From Caryophanales bacterium UBA2289 (GTDB lineage: Bacteria; Bacillota_I; Bacilli_A; Izemoplasmatales; Hujiaoplasmataceae), in assembly GCA_002345505.1 (NCBI GenBank), contig DDWJ01000041.1, positions 1 through 5,201 on the forward strand: a stretch of DNA of 5,201 nt. The letters run 5' to 3'. The notes under the pieces were generated by a model. The model searched no databases, had not been told where the DNA came from, and saw only the letters and a program-made list of their open reading frames with translations. Numbering within the stretch: position 1 is the stretch's first letter; every line of letters starts with the position of its first letter. This document shows, one piece after another, positions 5,196 to 5,201 of this stretch. Both the position numbers and the translations under genes were made by a program.

Positions 5196-5201
5196 TCAGT
5201 A

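Noticed and set aside
1..5201. Mollicute code 4 (TGA as Trp)
   Set aside because: TGA ends two operon genes exactly where the next gene's ribosome site or start follows, and tryptophans in the transposase use TGG.

Overview
The window is AT-rich and reads with the standard bacterial code: TGA is used as a real stop at 791-793 and 1482-1484. GAGG/GGCGGTGAT-type ribosome sites, hairpin-plus-T terminators and an IS1634-family insertion sequence all fit a low-GC Gram-positive (Firmicutes) or a code-11 Mollicute such as an Acholeplasma/Izemoplasma-like organism. That placement is inference; no marker gene is present. Nearly all coding content is on the minus strand.

Layout. Positions 1-320 are insertion-sequence debris: a minus-strand transposase scrap (1-80) fused head-to-head, through a TGAAGAA junction, to a plus-strand scrap of a second copy (75-218), followed by that copy's 3' hairpin terminator. 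Positions 305-2046 hold a three-gene minus-strand operon read from right to left: a C39-like (papain-fold) cysteine peptidase, a single-pass membrane-anchored protein of unknown function, and an ABC ATPase resembling the BcrA / lantibiotic-immunity group. Both outer genes are cut by IS sequence: the peptidase has lost its 5' end and the ATPase ends just after its D-loop. Positions 2053-4052 are a nearly complete IS1634-family element with an intact 567-residue DDE transposase, terminal inverted repeats, a subterminal 16-bp inverted repeat, its own promoter, and hairpins near each end. Positions 4059-4317 contain no gene. Positions 4318-4903 carry an unrecognised, probably frameshifted minus-strand gene. 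The right edge holds the last codons of another minus-strand gene and a strong terminator.

How it fits together. The operon looks like a peptide-handling or peptide-resistance module (peptidase, surface protein, BcrA-type ATPase; no permease is visible). It is trapped between two inverted IS 3' ends that face inward. The IS copies supply the stop codon and terminator of the truncated ATPase and replace the promoter and start of the peptidase. The module is therefore probably no longer functional as it stands. The two roughly 230-bp inverted IS ends could support inversion of the segment between them. The most notable points are this IS-bracketed, doubly truncated operon and the chimeric IS relic at the left edge. 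I see no clearly new complete system.
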